A stretch of 64,000 nucleotides of DNA from Thermotoga profunda AZM34c06 (GTDB lineage Bacteria; Thermotogota; Thermotogae; Thermotogales; DSM-5069), in contig NZ_AP014510.1 of the NCBI RefSeq assembly GCF_000828675.1, positions 1,197,413 to 1,261,412 on the forward strand. Reading direction: 5' to 3'. A program made the position numbers and the translations under genes. Positions within the stretch are counted from its first letter, which is position 1, and every line of letters starts with the position of its first letter. The notes under the pieces were generated by a model. It saw only the letters and a list, made by a program, of their open reading frames with translations. It was not told the DNA's origin and did not search any database. Shown here one piece after another: positions 26,429-36,254 of this stretch.

Positions 26429-29400
26429 TAGTTATCTTCCCATAAATATGGTATGCAAGTTCTAAAAATTTTTGAGCTATTTCATTTCTTTTTTCAAAGA
26501 ATGAATTGTTCTTACCTTTTCTGGGTAAAAGAATATGAGAAATTATATAGGATTTCAACCTTTTTTGCTTTGTATAATTTTCCCAAAAATCTACTGTTTT
26601 TATTTCCCTTGTTATTATTTCTATTACATCCTTGGTAATTCCAACAAGTAGATCTATATTCTCCTTATCAATATTTTCTTCAGGGGTATTAACAAATAAT
26701 ACCTGTTTAAGAACTCCAAAAAATGGCTTTTCTTTTTCAGGATCCAAGCCATAATTTTCTTCTAATTTTCTTCCTTGAATTGTATTCTCTCTTAGCTTTT
26801 CAAGCTCTTGTGCCTGTAATTCCCAATTTTCCTTGTAATCTTCAAGTATTCTTTTAAGCACATCGGAAAATCTTTCGTATAGTTCAGGATCTTCCTCATA
26901 GTGCTTTATAATGTATTCCCTAATAGCATGTTCTAATTCAGAGGCTTTTGCTTTTGGAGATTTTTTACTTAATTTTGATATAAAATCGTCAGATAAAAGG
27001 GGAGTTGGTGGAATTTTAGGATCAATTCCCTTTGATATTAGATATTCGTCAACTATCTCTCTTATTTTTTTACTTGCATCTTTAATGCTTAGTTTATCGT
27101 CTCTGTATCTGTTTCTTGCAGACTCTTTTATGAAATTGACTATTTTTAAATCTGTAATGTATTTTAATGCATCTGGATCTGGTAATACTTTATCCATAGC
27201 CTTATTAAACTCTCTTACAAGAGTTATGAATTCATCTCTTACTTCTTCATCTACAAGAAGGTCTATACATTCATCTATATTGCTTCTCCAATTTTCAATT
27301 TTGTATCTTCTGAAAAAGTTCTCTATGTTACTGTAAGCATATTTCAGTTCATCTTTACTTTTATCTTTGTTAACAATAACTTGACATATCTCCTCTATAT
27401 CTTCATCAGCATATATAGAAAGTGCTTCTTTCAAATGTTTTAAAACGCCAACATAATCAACAACATATCCACAGCTTTTGTTCTTATAAACTCTATTTAC
27501 TCTTGCAATTGCCTGCAAAAGATTGTGTTCTTTTAATACATTATCAAGGTACATAACTTGCTCAATAGGTGCATCAAAGCCTGTTATAAGCATTTGATTT
27601 ACAACAATTATTCCCACATCCCCACTTATGCCTTTTTCATTATCAACCATATCAAATGGCATTCTAAAACTATAAATATTTTTGTCTTGCTCTGTCTCAT
27701 CTGTATATTCTCTCTTATAAATTTGTGGATCATCATTTGGTAATCCTGATATAATTACAGCTACTTTAAGTCTCTTAAGTATTTCTATGTCAATATTATT
27801 AGGATTGTTTTTTTCAAGTTCTGCAATCTTTTCTTTAAGAGCGTTCTCAAGAGCTTCTTTATATCTGACTGCTGCAAGACGTGACACAGCAACCACTTGG
27901 GCTTTAAATCCATTTGGAAATACATGGGTGATGTAATGGTTTATCATATCTTTTGCTTTATCTTTTATTACTTCTTCAGCTTCAAGATATGCTTTCCATG
28001 TATATCGTCCTAATATTTTTCTTTTTTCCTCTTCATCAATTGCATAGAAGACATCTTCAAATTTTGCATTAGCAGATTCTTCATCAGAAAGATCAGCAGA
28101 GTGAGTTCTGCCCTCATATACAATTTCAACTGTTACACCATCATCTACTGCTTGCTTTATGCTGTATTTATCAATATATTCGCCAAAAGTTAATTCAGTT
28201 TTTTCTATTGGTGTTCCAGTAAATGCGATTTTTATTGAATTTGGGAGAGACTTTCTTAAATTGGCTCCTAAGAGTTTATATTGTGTTCTATGGGCTTCAT
28301 CAATCATAACAAGAATATTGGGAGAGATGTTTAACACTGGGAATTCTTTTTCAAGATCTCTTTCTTGAAATTTATGAACCATTGCCATAATTAAATCTGG
28401 TGTATTTGTTCTAAGAAGTTCTTTAAGCTTTTCTATGCTATATGCGTGATGTATAGTATAACCTACACTTGTAGCAGTTTCTTTTAATTGTTTTTCGAGT
28501 TTTTCTCTATCTGTTATAAATACTATCTTAAAATTACTTAACTGTGGATCTTTATAAATCGCTCTTACAGTCTGCATCATTGTCAATGATTTACCAGATC
28601 CTTGTGTATGCCAAATTATTCCGCCTTTTTCCTCTGGAGTTTTTCCTTCTTTCAATCTTTTGATTATTTTTTTAACTGCTCTAAATTGTTGATATCTTGG
28701 TACTACTTTTATTAGTCCTTTTCCTTTTGGATCTTCAATCCATAGGGTGAATATGCGGAGAATATCCAGAAGATTTTCTCTTGAGAGAGTTCCTTGGACT
28801 AATACATTTTGACTTGTGACTGTACTACTACCTATATCACTCAGGCTATATGGATATGGATCTTTCCATTCATTAAAATGCTCATAATCTGCTGTAATGG
28901 TTCCAATTTTGGCAACTTGGTTTGAAGTAGCAACCATAAAAAGGTTATACCAGAACAATTTTTCATTCCCTTCTTTTTCACCTCTTCTATTTGAATATCT
29001 CATAAGCTGAGTTATTGCTTCATTTATAGGATCAGCTATCGCAGGAGATTTACATTCTACTACTACTAATGGTAATCCATTTACAAATAAGACTATGTCG
29101 GGAATTATATGTTTTTCTGTTCCAGGAATGTTTAATTTAAATTGAGATATGGCTATAAAAGAATTTTGTTCTGGATTTCTAAAGTCTATATATCTAACGG
29201 TAGGGCTCCTTTCTCCAGTTTTTCTGTTTTCTGATACCGAGGTATTTTCAAGGAGTAAATCATGGATCTCTCTATTTATTTCAATAAGCGAATTTGCTTG
29301 TGGAGTAGTAATTCTTCTTATTACTTCACTTATTTGGTCATCCTCTATCCAAGGATTTATTCTTTTTATAGAGTTTCTAAGTTCCTGTTCAAGAAGTACC

Positions 29401-29588
29401 TCTTTAAAACTCTCTCTAAATTTTACACTACCACCATAAACAGGCTCTCCTGAAGAATTAAATCTGACTATCTCTCTTATATCTTCAGGATTATCTTTAT
29501 TCTGTCTATAAATCTTCCAACCAAGTTTTTGAAGATGGCCAAGGAATCTATTTTCTACATAATGCTCTTCATAAAGTTTGCTGTACAT
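26418..29588 (-). CDS. hsdR: HsdR, type I restriction endonuclease subunit R
   Basis: A 1056-residue motor-nuclease. The N-terminal PD-(D/E)xK nuclease core reads IPDIVLFVNGLPLVVVECKS (about 160-180). The superfamily 2 translocase has Walker A THTQGSGKSLTMMQ-like sequence at about residue 330 (WHTQGSGKSLT), DEAH box MIDEAHRTQ at about 425, FTGTPIE, and motif VI QAIARVNRVYK. With HsdM and HsdS it cleaves unmodified foreign DNA far from its recognition site after ATP-driven translocation. Full length with no visible inactivation. It overlaps hsdS by 20 bases. Confidence 0.95.
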   Translation of the reverse strand: MYSKLYEEHYVENRFLGHLQKLGWKIYRQNKDNPEDIREIVRFNSSGEPVYGGSVKFRESFKEVLLEQELRNSIKRINPWIEDDQISEVIRRITTPQANSLIEINREIHDLLLENTSVSENRKTGERSPTVRYIDFRNPEQNSFIAISQFKLNIPGTEKHIIPDIVLFVNGLPLVVVECKSPAIADPINEAITQLMRYSNRRGEKEGNEKLFWYNLFMVATSNQVAKIGTITADYEHFNEWKDPYPYSLSDIGSSTVTSQNVLVQGTLSRENLLDILRIFTLWIEDPKGKGLIKVVPRYQQFRAVKKIIKRLKEGKTPEEKGGIIWHTQGSGKSLTMMQTVRAIYKDPQLSNFKIVFITDREKLEKQLKETATSVGYTIHHAYSIEKLKELLRTNTPDLIMAMVHKFQERDLEKEFPVLNISPNILVMIDEAHRTQYKLLGANLRKSLPNSIKIAFTGTPIEKTELTFGEYIDKYSIKQAVDDGVTVEIVYEGRTHSADLSDEESANAKFEDVFYAIDEEEKRKILGRYTWKAYLEAEEVIKDKAKDMINHYITHVFPNGFKAQVVAVSRLAAVRYKEALENALKEKIAELEKNNPNNIDIEILKRLKVAVIISGLPNDDPQIYKREYTDETEQDKNIYSFRMPFDMVDNEKGISGDVGIIVVNQMLITGFDAPIEQVMYLDNVLKEHNLLQAIARVNRVYKNKSCGYVVDYVGVLKHLKEALSIYADEDIEEICQVIVNKDKSKDELKYAYSNIENFFRRYKIENWRSNIDECIDLLVDEEVRDEFITLVREFNKAMDKVLPDPDALKYITDLKIVNFIKESARNRYRDDKLSIKDASKKIREIVDEYLISKGIDPKIPPTPLLSDDFISKLSKKSPKAKASELEHAIREYIIKHYEEDPELYERFSDVLKRILEDYKENWELQAQELEKLRENTIQGRKLEENYGLDPEKEKPFFGVLKQVLFVNTPEENIDKENIDLLVGITKDVIEIITREIKTVDFWENYTKQKRLKSYIISHILLPRKGKNNSFFEKRNEIAQKFLELAYHIYGKITNEN

Positions 29589-30801
29589 TTTCCTCCTCCA
29601 AAAGTAATTTGTTTACTCTCACCTTGCTAGTGAGTAAATCTTCCATTAATCCTTTTTTTATTCTTTCAAGTTTTTCTTTATATTTTTGTTCCTTTTCTAT
29701 AACCTCATCAATTTGAGAGAGGATGGAAGCAATGCGCTTTTGTTCGGGAAGAGAGGGGAGGGGGATTAATACCTTATTTAATACATTTCTATTTAGGCTA
29801 GGTACCCCGGTTGACTCATTGTAAAACTCGAAATCAGTAGATACTAGATAAGTAAAGAGAAATTTAGGAATACATCTTTCTTTATTGATAATAGAATAAA
29901 AGGCTGTGTCAATGACAAAAAATTTTTGTTTTTCTGGTACGTAATATTTACTATTAATACTTCCTTTTCTAGGTATTACTACAGTTTCGCCTTCTCCTAA
30001 AAATTTATTGGTCTTCCCTAGGATGCCTGAAGTTCCGTAAACTAAGGAAATACCATTCTCATCATAATGTTCTTCTTCTAATCTTTCGCCATAAACTAAA
30101 TAAACTACCTCCCCCAATCTCACCACTTCCCACTCTTCAGGTATTCTTCCAATTGGTGAATCTTTAAATTTATGTGTTTTTTCGTCCCTTATGTTTCCAT
30201 TTTCATCAATACCTTTAGTTAATAAATCCTGCATTAAACCTTGTTTTATGCGTTTGTATTTTTCAATAATTTTGTCTGTTTTTTCTATGGCATTGTCTAT
30301 GGTTTCAAGAACTTCAGCTATTTTTTGTTGCTCAGGAAGAGGGGGGAGGAGGATGGGGAATTGTTTTATCTCTGATAAATTTAAAGTAGGATATCCATTT
30401 CCTTTTTTATCTGAAAATTTAGTTTTAACTAAAACATAAAATAAATAGTTTTGTTCGAGATTTTTAGATATTGAATTTACTGCACATAAATGGCTAACTA
30501 TATAGGCATCAAACGGAAGTTTTGCCCTTTTTTCTAAGTATATCGTAGCTCCACTTTTAGGAAATACGATCGTTCCTTTTGGAAAAAGCTTTAATTTATA
30601 CTTACTAATAGCTTCATCTGTTATTAAATCAAACGATTTTATAATATGACTTTCATTATCAATATGTGACACCCTGACAAAATAGCTTTTTCCTCCAAAG
30701 TATATATCACTTTGTGGAGCAGACCCTCCAGATGATATTTCAGCTACATCTCCTAATCTTACTCTTTTCCATCCTTCAGGTATTTTTGTCTCTTCACTCA
30801 T
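29569..30801 (-). CDS. hsdS: HsdS, type I restriction-modification specificity subunit
   Basis: A 410-residue protein with two target-recognition domains (about 1-150 and 215-345). Each is followed by a conserved helical spacer: [18 protein letters not shown] ... [12 protein letters not shown] and [18 protein letters not shown] ... [12 protein letters not shown]. The near-repeat of these spacers is the usual HsdS pseudo-symmetry. It determines the bipartite DNA target; the target itself cannot be read from sequence. It overlaps hsdM by 8 bases. Confidence 0.94.
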   Translation of the reverse strand: MSEETKIPEGWKRVRLGDVAEISSGGSAPQSDIYFGGKSYFVRVSHIDNESHIIKSFDLITDEAISKYKLKLFPKGTIVFPKSGATIYLEKRAKLPFDAYIVSHLCAVNSISKNLEQNYLFYVLVKTKFSDKKGNGYPTLNLSEIKQFPILLPPLPEQQKIAEVLETIDNAIEKTDKIIEKYKRIKQGLMQDLLTKGIDENGNIRDEKTHKFKDSPIGRIPEEWEVVRLGEVVYLVYGERLEEEHYDENGISLVYGTSGILGKTNKFLGEGETVVIPRKGSINSKYYVPEKQKFFVIDTAFYSIINKERCIPKFLFTYLVSTDFEFYNESTGVPSLNRNVLNKVLIPLPSLPEQKRIASILSQIDEVIEKEQKYKEKLERIKKGLMEDLLTSKVRVNKLLLEEENVQQTL

Positions 30802-33235
30802 TGTAATACCCCAATTTATTTAAAAATTCTTCAAGTTTTCTTATCTCCTTATCTCTTTCCTCTTTCAACTCTTTCAAAGATATTTTATATTTATCCCATA
30901 AATTTTCAAAAACTCTTATTAGTTCCTTTTTCTCCGCATTGAGATATTTCTCTAAATGTTGTTTTATAGCTTCGTAAACTTTTTCCATAAGAAGATTTTT
31001 GGTTTCTTCCTCTGTAAACTCTTCTCTTTTTCTCTTTATATTTTCCTCTAATCTATCTTTTTTTATTTTTAGATTTTTATTTAAGTCCTTTAATTTCTTA
31101 GTTTTTAATTCTATATTTTTAATTAAATCTTGCCACTTCAAGGCTTCTTTTATAGCATAATCTTGTCCACTCAAATTAAGATCTCTCACAATACCTTTTA
31201 AATAGTCTATAACTTTCTGTGGAGTTTTTTGTCCTTGATCTTCTTCATCCCAGTCTTCTACTTCGTCAAGAAGCTCATTTAATTCGCTCTCTACCTTTGA
31301 AATTTTAGCTTCTAATTCTTCGATCTCTTCTAAATCTTTTGTAAAGAACTTTTTTTCTATTCTTTCACCTTCAATAAGTCCCTTGCTCCAACCGGACGAA
31401 ATTATTGATTTAAAATCATATCTCAAATCTTCCCACCAGTTTACAAATACTCCAGCAATTTTGAATTTATCGAGGACTCCTAAAGGTAAAAGCTTATCTT
31501 CTAACTGCTTAAGCGCTAATCCTCTAAATATCCATAGATTATTACTTTCTGGAAATTTCTCTATTCCTTCCTTTATCTCCTGCCACCATTGTTCTAATCT
31601 TTCAAGGTGTTCTTCGAATATCTTTTTTACATTCTTATCATTTTCGACAACTTCTCTTAATTTCGTTTTGTCATCAATATTTTCAACAAAGTCTAAACTG
31701 TCTTCATTTTTAAACGTAAAAATATTTTCAATATTGAAATTAAATTTATTAATAAGAGGCTTATATAATTCAACCTCTTTCTTGGTGATAAATCCTAATA
31801 AGTGATGATGTACGCTCTCTATCTCAGGGTCGGGAGAGTTGTCCACATATCTACGAATATTTAGGTTATAATCATTTTCTTCAATTTCCTTGATATCTAC
31901 AAGTCTTGAATATTTGGGGATTTTTAATTTATTTTCAAAAACTGTAACTATTTTTTCTATATCTTCGGGTCTTAAATAATTCTGATTTCTTCCCTCTCCG
32001 TACTCTCTATCTGCATTTATAAATAGGATTTTATTTTTAAGATGAGCTGGCTTATTCTTATTGATTACAATTATACAGGCAGGTATTCCAGTATTGTAAA
32101 ATAACTTTGGGGGGAGACCAATAATGGCTTCTATTAAATCATCCTTAATTATTCCTTCTCTTATTATCTTTTCTTGTCCACCCCTAAAAAGTACTCCATG
32201 CGGCATTACAGTTGCCATTATTCCATCTGGTTTCAAGCTTGCAATCATGTGTTGTAAAAACATTAAATCTGCCTTTTTCCCTGTTTCAGGTGTAAATCCA
32301 TATTTAAATCTTTCTGGATATTCCATACCCGTTCTTGTATAATTCTGAGAAAAAGGAGGATTGGCTAATATTCTATCAAACTGCTTGATATAGCCATTTT
32401 CTCTAAACATTGGTCTTATGAGTGTATCCTCATTTTCTATATGGGCATCAGGAATATCATGTAAAATCATATTCATCTTACATATTGACCAGGTAACCCC
32501 ATTGAGTTCTTGTCCATAGAGAGCTAAATTTTTAGGATTTTGTCCTATCGCCTCAACATATTGTCTTGCTTCAATGAGGAATCCACCAGAGCCGACTGTA
32601 GGGTCATAAATAGACATTCCCTCTTGAGGTTTTACAAGTCTAACCATTAGAGTTTTAACATGGGGAGGAGTATAAAATTCTCCGCCTTTTTTTCCTGCTG
32701 ATTCTGCAAATTCTTTTAATAAATATTCGTATGCTGCACCAAGTAAGTCTGGGAATTCAAAATCTTCGTTCCTTAATCTATACTTATTAAAATGATGTAT
32801 TAAGTCAATTAACTGTTGATCCTTAAGACGGGTTTTACCTTTTACCGCATTATAATCTATATGCTTTAGAACTCCTTCAAGCTCTGGATTTGCTTCTTCT
32901 AATGCAGATAATGCCTTATTAAGTTGGTTACCTACATCTTCTTTTAAATTTAATATATTTTCCCATCTTGCTCTCTCTGGAACGAAAAATGTTTCTCCAT
33001 ATGTATTCGGATCCTCAAGAAGCTCATTAATCTCTTTCTCTGATAAACCTTCTTTTCTGTATTTTTCTCTTAGTTCTTCTCTCTTTTCCTCAAAAACATC
33101 TGAAATACGCTTTAAAAATAGCATACCAAAGATATATTCTTTATACTCGGAAGCATCCATTCTACCTCTAAGTATATCTGCAGCCTTAAACAAGTGAGTC
33201 TCAAGCTGGGTCAAGGTTATCTTACTATTATTCAT
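30794..33235 (-). CDS. hsdM: HsdM, type I DNA N6-adenine methyltransferase subunit, with long C-terminal extension
   Basis: An 813-residue protein. The N-terminal helical domain ([33 protein letters not shown]) is followed by the methyltransferase core with SAM-binding [13 protein letters not shown] (about 210) and catalytic NPPF (about 291). Typical HsdM is about 500 residues. Here another 300 follow, ending in long charged, coiled-coil-like helices (about 650-813). It starts the hsdM-hsdS-hsdR-peptidase operon. GGAGAGGG is 8 bases before the ATG. Confidence 0.93.
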   Translation of the reverse strand: MNNSKITLTQLETHLFKAADILRGRMDASEYKEYIFGMLFLKRISDVFEEKREELREKYRKEGLSEKEINELLEDPNTYGETFFVPERARWENILNLKEDVGNQLNKALSALEEANPELEGVLKHIDYNAVKGKTRLKDQQLIDLIHHFNKYRLRNEDFEFPDLLGAAYEYLLKEFAESAGKKGGEFYTPPHVKTLMVRLVKPQEGMSIYDPTVGSGGFLIEARQYVEAIGQNPKNLALYGQELNGVTWSICKMNMILHDIPDAHIENEDTLIRPMFRENGYIKQFDRILANPPFSQNYTRTGMEYPERFKYGFTPETGKKADLMFLQHMIASLKPDGIMATVMPHGVLFRGGQEKIIREGIIKDDLIEAIIGLPPKLFYNTGIPACIIVINKNKPAHLKNKILFINADREYGEGRNQNYLRPEDIEKIVTVFENKLKIPKYSRLVDIKEIEENDYNLNIRRYVDNSPDPEIESVHHHLLGFITKKEVELYKPLINKFNFNIENIFTFKNEDSLDFVENIDDKTKLREVVENDKNVKKIFEEHLERLEQWWQEIKEGIEKFPESNNLWIFRGLALKQLEDKLLPLGVLDKFKIAGVFVNWWEDLRYDFKSIISSGWSKGLIEGERIEKKFFTKDLEEIEELEAKISKVESELNELLDEVEDWDEEDQGQKTPQKVIDYLKGIVRDLNLSGQDYAIKEALKWQDLIKNIELKTKKLKDLNKNLKIKKDRLEENIKRKREEFTEEETKNLLMEKVYEAIKQHLEKYLNAEKKELIRVFENLWDKYKISLKELKEERDKEIRKLEEFLNKLGYYNE

Positions 33236-33288
33236 ATTCTATACCCTCTCCTATACTTTACGCTATTGTATGCCTGAAACCTTTTTAT

Positions 33289-33317
33289 ATTATAATCTTC
33301 TTAATTTTTAAATTCAA
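33289..33317 (-). promoter_or_regulatory. Promoter of the hsd operon
   Basis: On the minus strand, -35 TTGAAT (33312-33317) and -10 TATAAT (33289-33294) with a 17-base spacer, about 55 bases before the hsdM ATG. Good match to the housekeeping consensus. Confidence 0.75.
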
Positions 33318-33330
33318 CTACAATATTTTG

Positions 33331-33339
33331 TGCTATAAT
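33331..33339 (+). promoter_or_regulatory. Extended -10 promoter for the DUF1659-like gene
   Basis: TGC-TATAAT (TATAAT at 33334-33339) is an extended -10 element with no convincing -35, about 85 bases upstream of the TTG at 33424. It is divergent from the hsd promoter about 15 bases away. Confidence 0.45.
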
Positions 33340-33423
33340 ATCAGCAGATACTACTATATTTAGTGTTATATGTGATGGGGTGATGGGTTTTTAATTCTTA
33401 CAATAGAAAAGAGGTGAATTGAT

Positions 33424-33657
33424 TTGGCTATTCAAAGTATTCCCTTACTTTCCCAGATAAGATTACAACTTAATGCAGGAAACGATAGATTTATTTACAG
33501 GACCATAAACAATGTAAAACCTACTGCAAGTGATGAAGATGTCTATGCTGTAGCAGTTGCTATTGCAAGTTTACAAACATTCTTACTAAGACTTATAAGA
33601 ATTACCATCTGTGCATATCTCAAAAAAATATCGATACAAATCTACATGTCGCTGTGA
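33424..33657 (+). CDS. DUF1659-like small protein
   Basis: A 77-residue protein starting at TTG, seven bases after AGGTG (33412-33416). The pattern LLSQIRLQLNAGND, then TINNVKPTASDEDVYAVAVA and IASLQ followed by a Leu/Ile/Arg stretch, fits the small DUF1659 family known from Firmicutes. Function unknown. The frame ends in a GTGA overlap with the next small gene. Confidence 0.6.
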   Translation: MAIQSIPLLSQIRLQLNAGNDRFIYRTINNVKPTASDEDVYAVAVAIASLQTFLLRLIRITICAYLKKISIQIYMSL

Positions 33658-33848
33658 AAGATCAAGTCGGTGTGATAGTTTTCAAGAAAGATCAACCTAT
33701 CAGATTGTTTGCGATCAATCATCCTGATATGACAAATGCCTTTTACTGTTATGCCGAAGATTTCTTCAACAAGTTGCCTGAACAGAGTAAAGATAGAAAA
33801 TATGTCGTTCAGATGTTGGAGAAATTAATTCGAGATTTGAAAGAGTGA
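33654..33848 (+). CDS. Small conserved-looking hypothetical protein
   Basis: A 64-residue protein (KDQVGVIVFKKDQPIRLFA ... QMLEKLIRDLKE). It starts at a GTG that overlaps the preceding stop codon as GTGA and has no ribosome site of its own, so translation would depend on coupling. The composition is that of a genuine soluble protein. The Ppx/GppA-like gene follows after 7 bases. No family recognised. Confidence 0.55.
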   Translation: MKDQVGVIVFKKDQPIRLFAINHPDMTNAFYCYAEDFFNKLPEQSKDRKYVVQMLEKLIRDLKE

Positions 33849-33855
33849 TGTAAAA

Positions 33856-34689
33856 ATGGTAGCTATCTTGGATCTTGGTTCTAATTCTTTCATTCTCCTT
33901 GTTTATGAAAAAGGTAGAGCGATCATGGAAAAGGTTTATGAAGTTGGTCTAAAATCGATCAAAGACGATAAACAAGCCTTTCGTGTTGCAAAGCAATCAC
34001 TCGAAAAAATCAAAAGTGAAATCGATGGCATAGAAACATACGCTTTTGGTACAGCGATCTTTCGTGAGAGACGCCATCTTTTCGAAAGGCTGATGAAATA
34101 TTTTGGGTTAAATGGAATGATTCTTTCAGAAAAAGAAGAAGCTTATTTGACATACTTGTCTGTCGATCCAAAACGAAGTATGAATATCACGGTTTTTGAC
34201 CTGGGTGGAGGCAGTCTGGAAGTCGTTACAAAAGACTGGTTTGTGAGTCTTGGATTGGGTACACATGTGTTGAATTCTATCTTTGATCTCTCTTTACCAA
34301 GTGCAAAGGACTTTGACAAGGCAGTTGATTACGTCTCGAAACAACTACCAGATTTTGATAATCCCGTTGGTATCGGGGGGTCTTTTGTTGCAATTGCTGC
34401 ATTGAAGGTTAAAAAATGGGACTTGAAATCACTCGATGGCTTTATACTCACGTTTGAAGACATACAGAAAATTTCAGAGGAACTCAGAAAAATGAATCCT
34501 CAACAGATAGTGAATATGAAGATAATACCACCTGGGAGAGAAAAAACTATCGTCGCAGGTTGCACAGTGGCAATTGCAATAGCAACAAAGGGCAACATAA
34601 AAGTCTCGACGAAAGGTTTCAGATACACTTTGGCTGAGATGATAGAAGAGGGAAAATGGCCCATCTCTGGCGTGCCCGGGGAGATTTGA
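33856..34689 (+). CDS. Ppx/GppA-like phosphatase, short form
   Basis: A 277-residue ASKHA-fold protein. It has the phosphate-1 motif AILDLGSNSFILLVYE, the central FGTAIFRER, the phosphate-2 motif TVFDLGGGSLEVV and adenosine-like GIGGSFVAIAALK. Full Ppx enzymes are about 500 residues with a C-terminal HD domain, which is missing here. It may hydrolyse polyphosphate or pppGpp; the sequence does not separate the two. Its last seven codons lie within the antisense of the tRNA-Arg gene. Confidence 0.8.
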   Translation: MVAILDLGSNSFILLVYEKGRAIMEKVYEVGLKSIKDDKQAFRVAKQSLEKIKSEIDGIETYAFGTAIFRERRHLFERLMKYFGLNGMILSEKEEAYLTYLSVDPKRSMNITVFDLGGGSLEVVTKDWFVSLGLGTHVLNSIFDLSLPSAKDFDKAVDYVSKQLPDFDNPVGIGGSFVAIAALKVKKWDLKSLDGFILTFEDIQKISEELRKMNPQQIVNMKIIPPGREKTIVAGCTVAIAIATKGNIKVSTKGFRYTLAEMIEEGKWPISGVPGEI

Positions 34690-34744
34690 ACTCCCGGCCT
34701 CCAGATCCGCAGTCTGGCGCTCTATCCAGCTGAGCTACGGGCAC
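34668..34744 (-). tRNA. tRNA-Arg(GCG)
   Basis: A 77-nt cloverleaf with acceptor GTGCCCG/CGGGCAC, anticodon loop CTGCGGA giving GCG, T-loop GTTCAAA and encoded CCA. Most bacteria read CGU/CGC with an inosine-modified ACG tRNA instead. The 3' end overlaps the Ppx/GppA-like CDS on the other strand by 22 bases. Confidence 0.94.
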
Positions 34745-34748
34745 AACC

Positions 34749-34840
<92 letters not shown>

Positions 34841-34852
34841 AAACTAATTTTC

Positions 34853-34880
34853 ATTATAATACAACTCGCTCAAAATTCAA
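34853..34880 (-). promoter_or_regulatory. Promoter of the tRNA-Ser/tRNA-Arg pair
   Basis: On the minus strand, -35 TTGAAT (34875-34880) and -10 TATAAT (34853-34858) with a 16-base spacer, about a dozen bases before tRNA-Ser. Confidence 0.75.
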
Positions 34881-34963
34881 GCTCTGTTTTTCAGGAAAAT
34901 CTCAGATGGCTATTTTATTCGAAATTTTTTCATACTCTGTTTTATTGGATTCTCTGGGATGTA

Positions 34964-35824
34964 TCAGAATACCTTCCGCCTGAAATGACAGTACGGTACC
35001 TTCCCAGTCTTCTCGTAATAGTCTTGATGGTAATCTTCGGCAAGCCAAAAATCACTTGCCCTTTTGATTTGCGTTGCAACTTTGTACTTCTGTTTCAAGA
35101 AAGAAATTACTTCTTCTGCAACTCTTCTTTGCGTTTCGTTAGTATAAAAAATCACACTCTTGTACTGCTCACCGATGTCTGGTCCCTGACCACTTTCCTG
35201 TGTAAAGTCATGTATCTCGAAGAAATATCTAACAAGCGTTTCTTCGTCGATCTTTTTCGGATCGAAGATGACCTCTACAGTCTCGTAATGCCCAGTTAGT
35301 CCAGTACACACCTGTTCGTAAGTGGGGTTTTTCCAAGTACCACCCATGTACCCCACCCTTGTATCAAATACACCTTCAAGCTGCTTGAAAAGATGCTCAA
35401 CGCCCCAGAAACAACCGCCAGCAAAGAACATTCTGTCTATCGGCGGTTTCTCGCCTTTCGGTACAAATAAAAGAGAAACGGAATTAACACAATGGCGTAC
35501 ATCCTTCGGTGTGAACTTCTCACCGTAGAAGACATGACCAAGATGTGCACCACAATATGCACATACTATCTCGGTACGTATCCCATCCCTGTCTGGTTGT
35601 TTTTTGACGGCTCCTGGGATTTCATCATCAAAGGCAGGCCAGCCACATCCAGAATGAAACTTGTCAGAAGAATTGTACAGTGGTATACCACAGTTCTTGC
35701 AAACATATATGCCTTCTTTGAAATGATTCTCATATTCTCCAGTAAACGGTCTCTCGGTACCTTTCGAAAAAAGCACAAACTTCTCAAAATCAGAAAGGTT
35801 AGGATTTATGATCTTGTGTTTCAC
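34964..35824 (-). CDS. msrBA: MsrB-MsrA fusion, bifunctional methionine sulfoxide reductase
   Basis: A 286-residue protein. Residues about 1-125 are MsrB, with zinc-type pairs CKNC and CAYC and the catalytic Cys in RHCVNSVSLLF. Residues about 130-286 are MsrA, with FFAGGCFWGVEHLF carrying its catalytic Cys, then GYMGG and GQGPDIGEQY. The order B then A is the reverse of the pilB/Neisseria-type arrangement. It reduces both R and S sulfoxides of methionine in oxidised proteins. The start is GTG at 35824 after a GGAGATGG stretch. Confidence 0.95.
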   Translation of the reverse strand: MKHKIINPNLSDFEKFVLFSKGTERPFTGEYENHFKEGIYVCKNCGIPLYNSSDKFHSGCGWPAFDDEIPGAVKKQPDRDGIRTEIVCAYCGAHLGHVFYGEKFTPKDVRHCVNSVSLLFVPKGEKPPIDRMFFAGGCFWGVEHLFKQLEGVFDTRVGYMGGTWKNPTYEQVCTGLTGHYETVEVIFDPKKIDEETLVRYFFEIHDFTQESGQGPDIGEQYKSVIFYTNETQRRVAEEVISFLKQKYKVATQIKRASDFWLAEDYHQDYYEKTGKVPYCHFRRKVF

Positions 35825-36254
35825 AGTATCACCATCTCCACATCAGGGTAGTATTAACTTCACATATATTTATATCACTGAATGATAAGATCAACGACCA
35901 TAGAAATGATAAAAGTTGAAAAGTAAAGATTATTGATCCTATGAAATGTGTTCACTTGTAGCATGCTATTGTTGTGCCATTTTGAAGAGATTTGTTCACT
36001 GTCAGGTTAATATCACATACAACATACGGCTTGTTTTTGAATCGCTTTAAAGCATAAGTAGATAGTGCAAAATGCAGGGTAAAAAAGTACATTGCAAAGT
36101 AAAAATTATTTTTAAATAAAATGTTTTAGTGACTATTATTTCACAAATAATTGAAGAAAATATTAGTATTCAAAAGTCTATTTTCAAATGATTTCTAATG
36201 AATTACTTCAATGATATTATTTAATTATCATCCATTCTCGCGGGGGTATTTTTA
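35825..36254. other. 430-base intergenic region
   Basis: A very AT-rich stretch between the divergent msrBA and lipoprotein genes. I see no open frame of interest, no tRNA and no strong hairpin. It must hold the promoters of both genes. One candidate for the plus-strand gene is listed separately. Confidence 0.6.
36203..36231 (+). promoter_or_regulatory. Candidate promoter of the FN3 lipoprotein gene
   Basis: TTACTT (36203-36208) and TATCAT (36226-36231) with a 17-base spacer, about 23 bases upstream of the ATG. The -35 match is weak. Confidence 0.35.

Noticed and set aside
25763-33235. Island as a prophage or transposon
   Set aside because: I see no integrase, transposase, att-like direct repeats or phage structural genes. 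The content is a plain restriction-modification operon.
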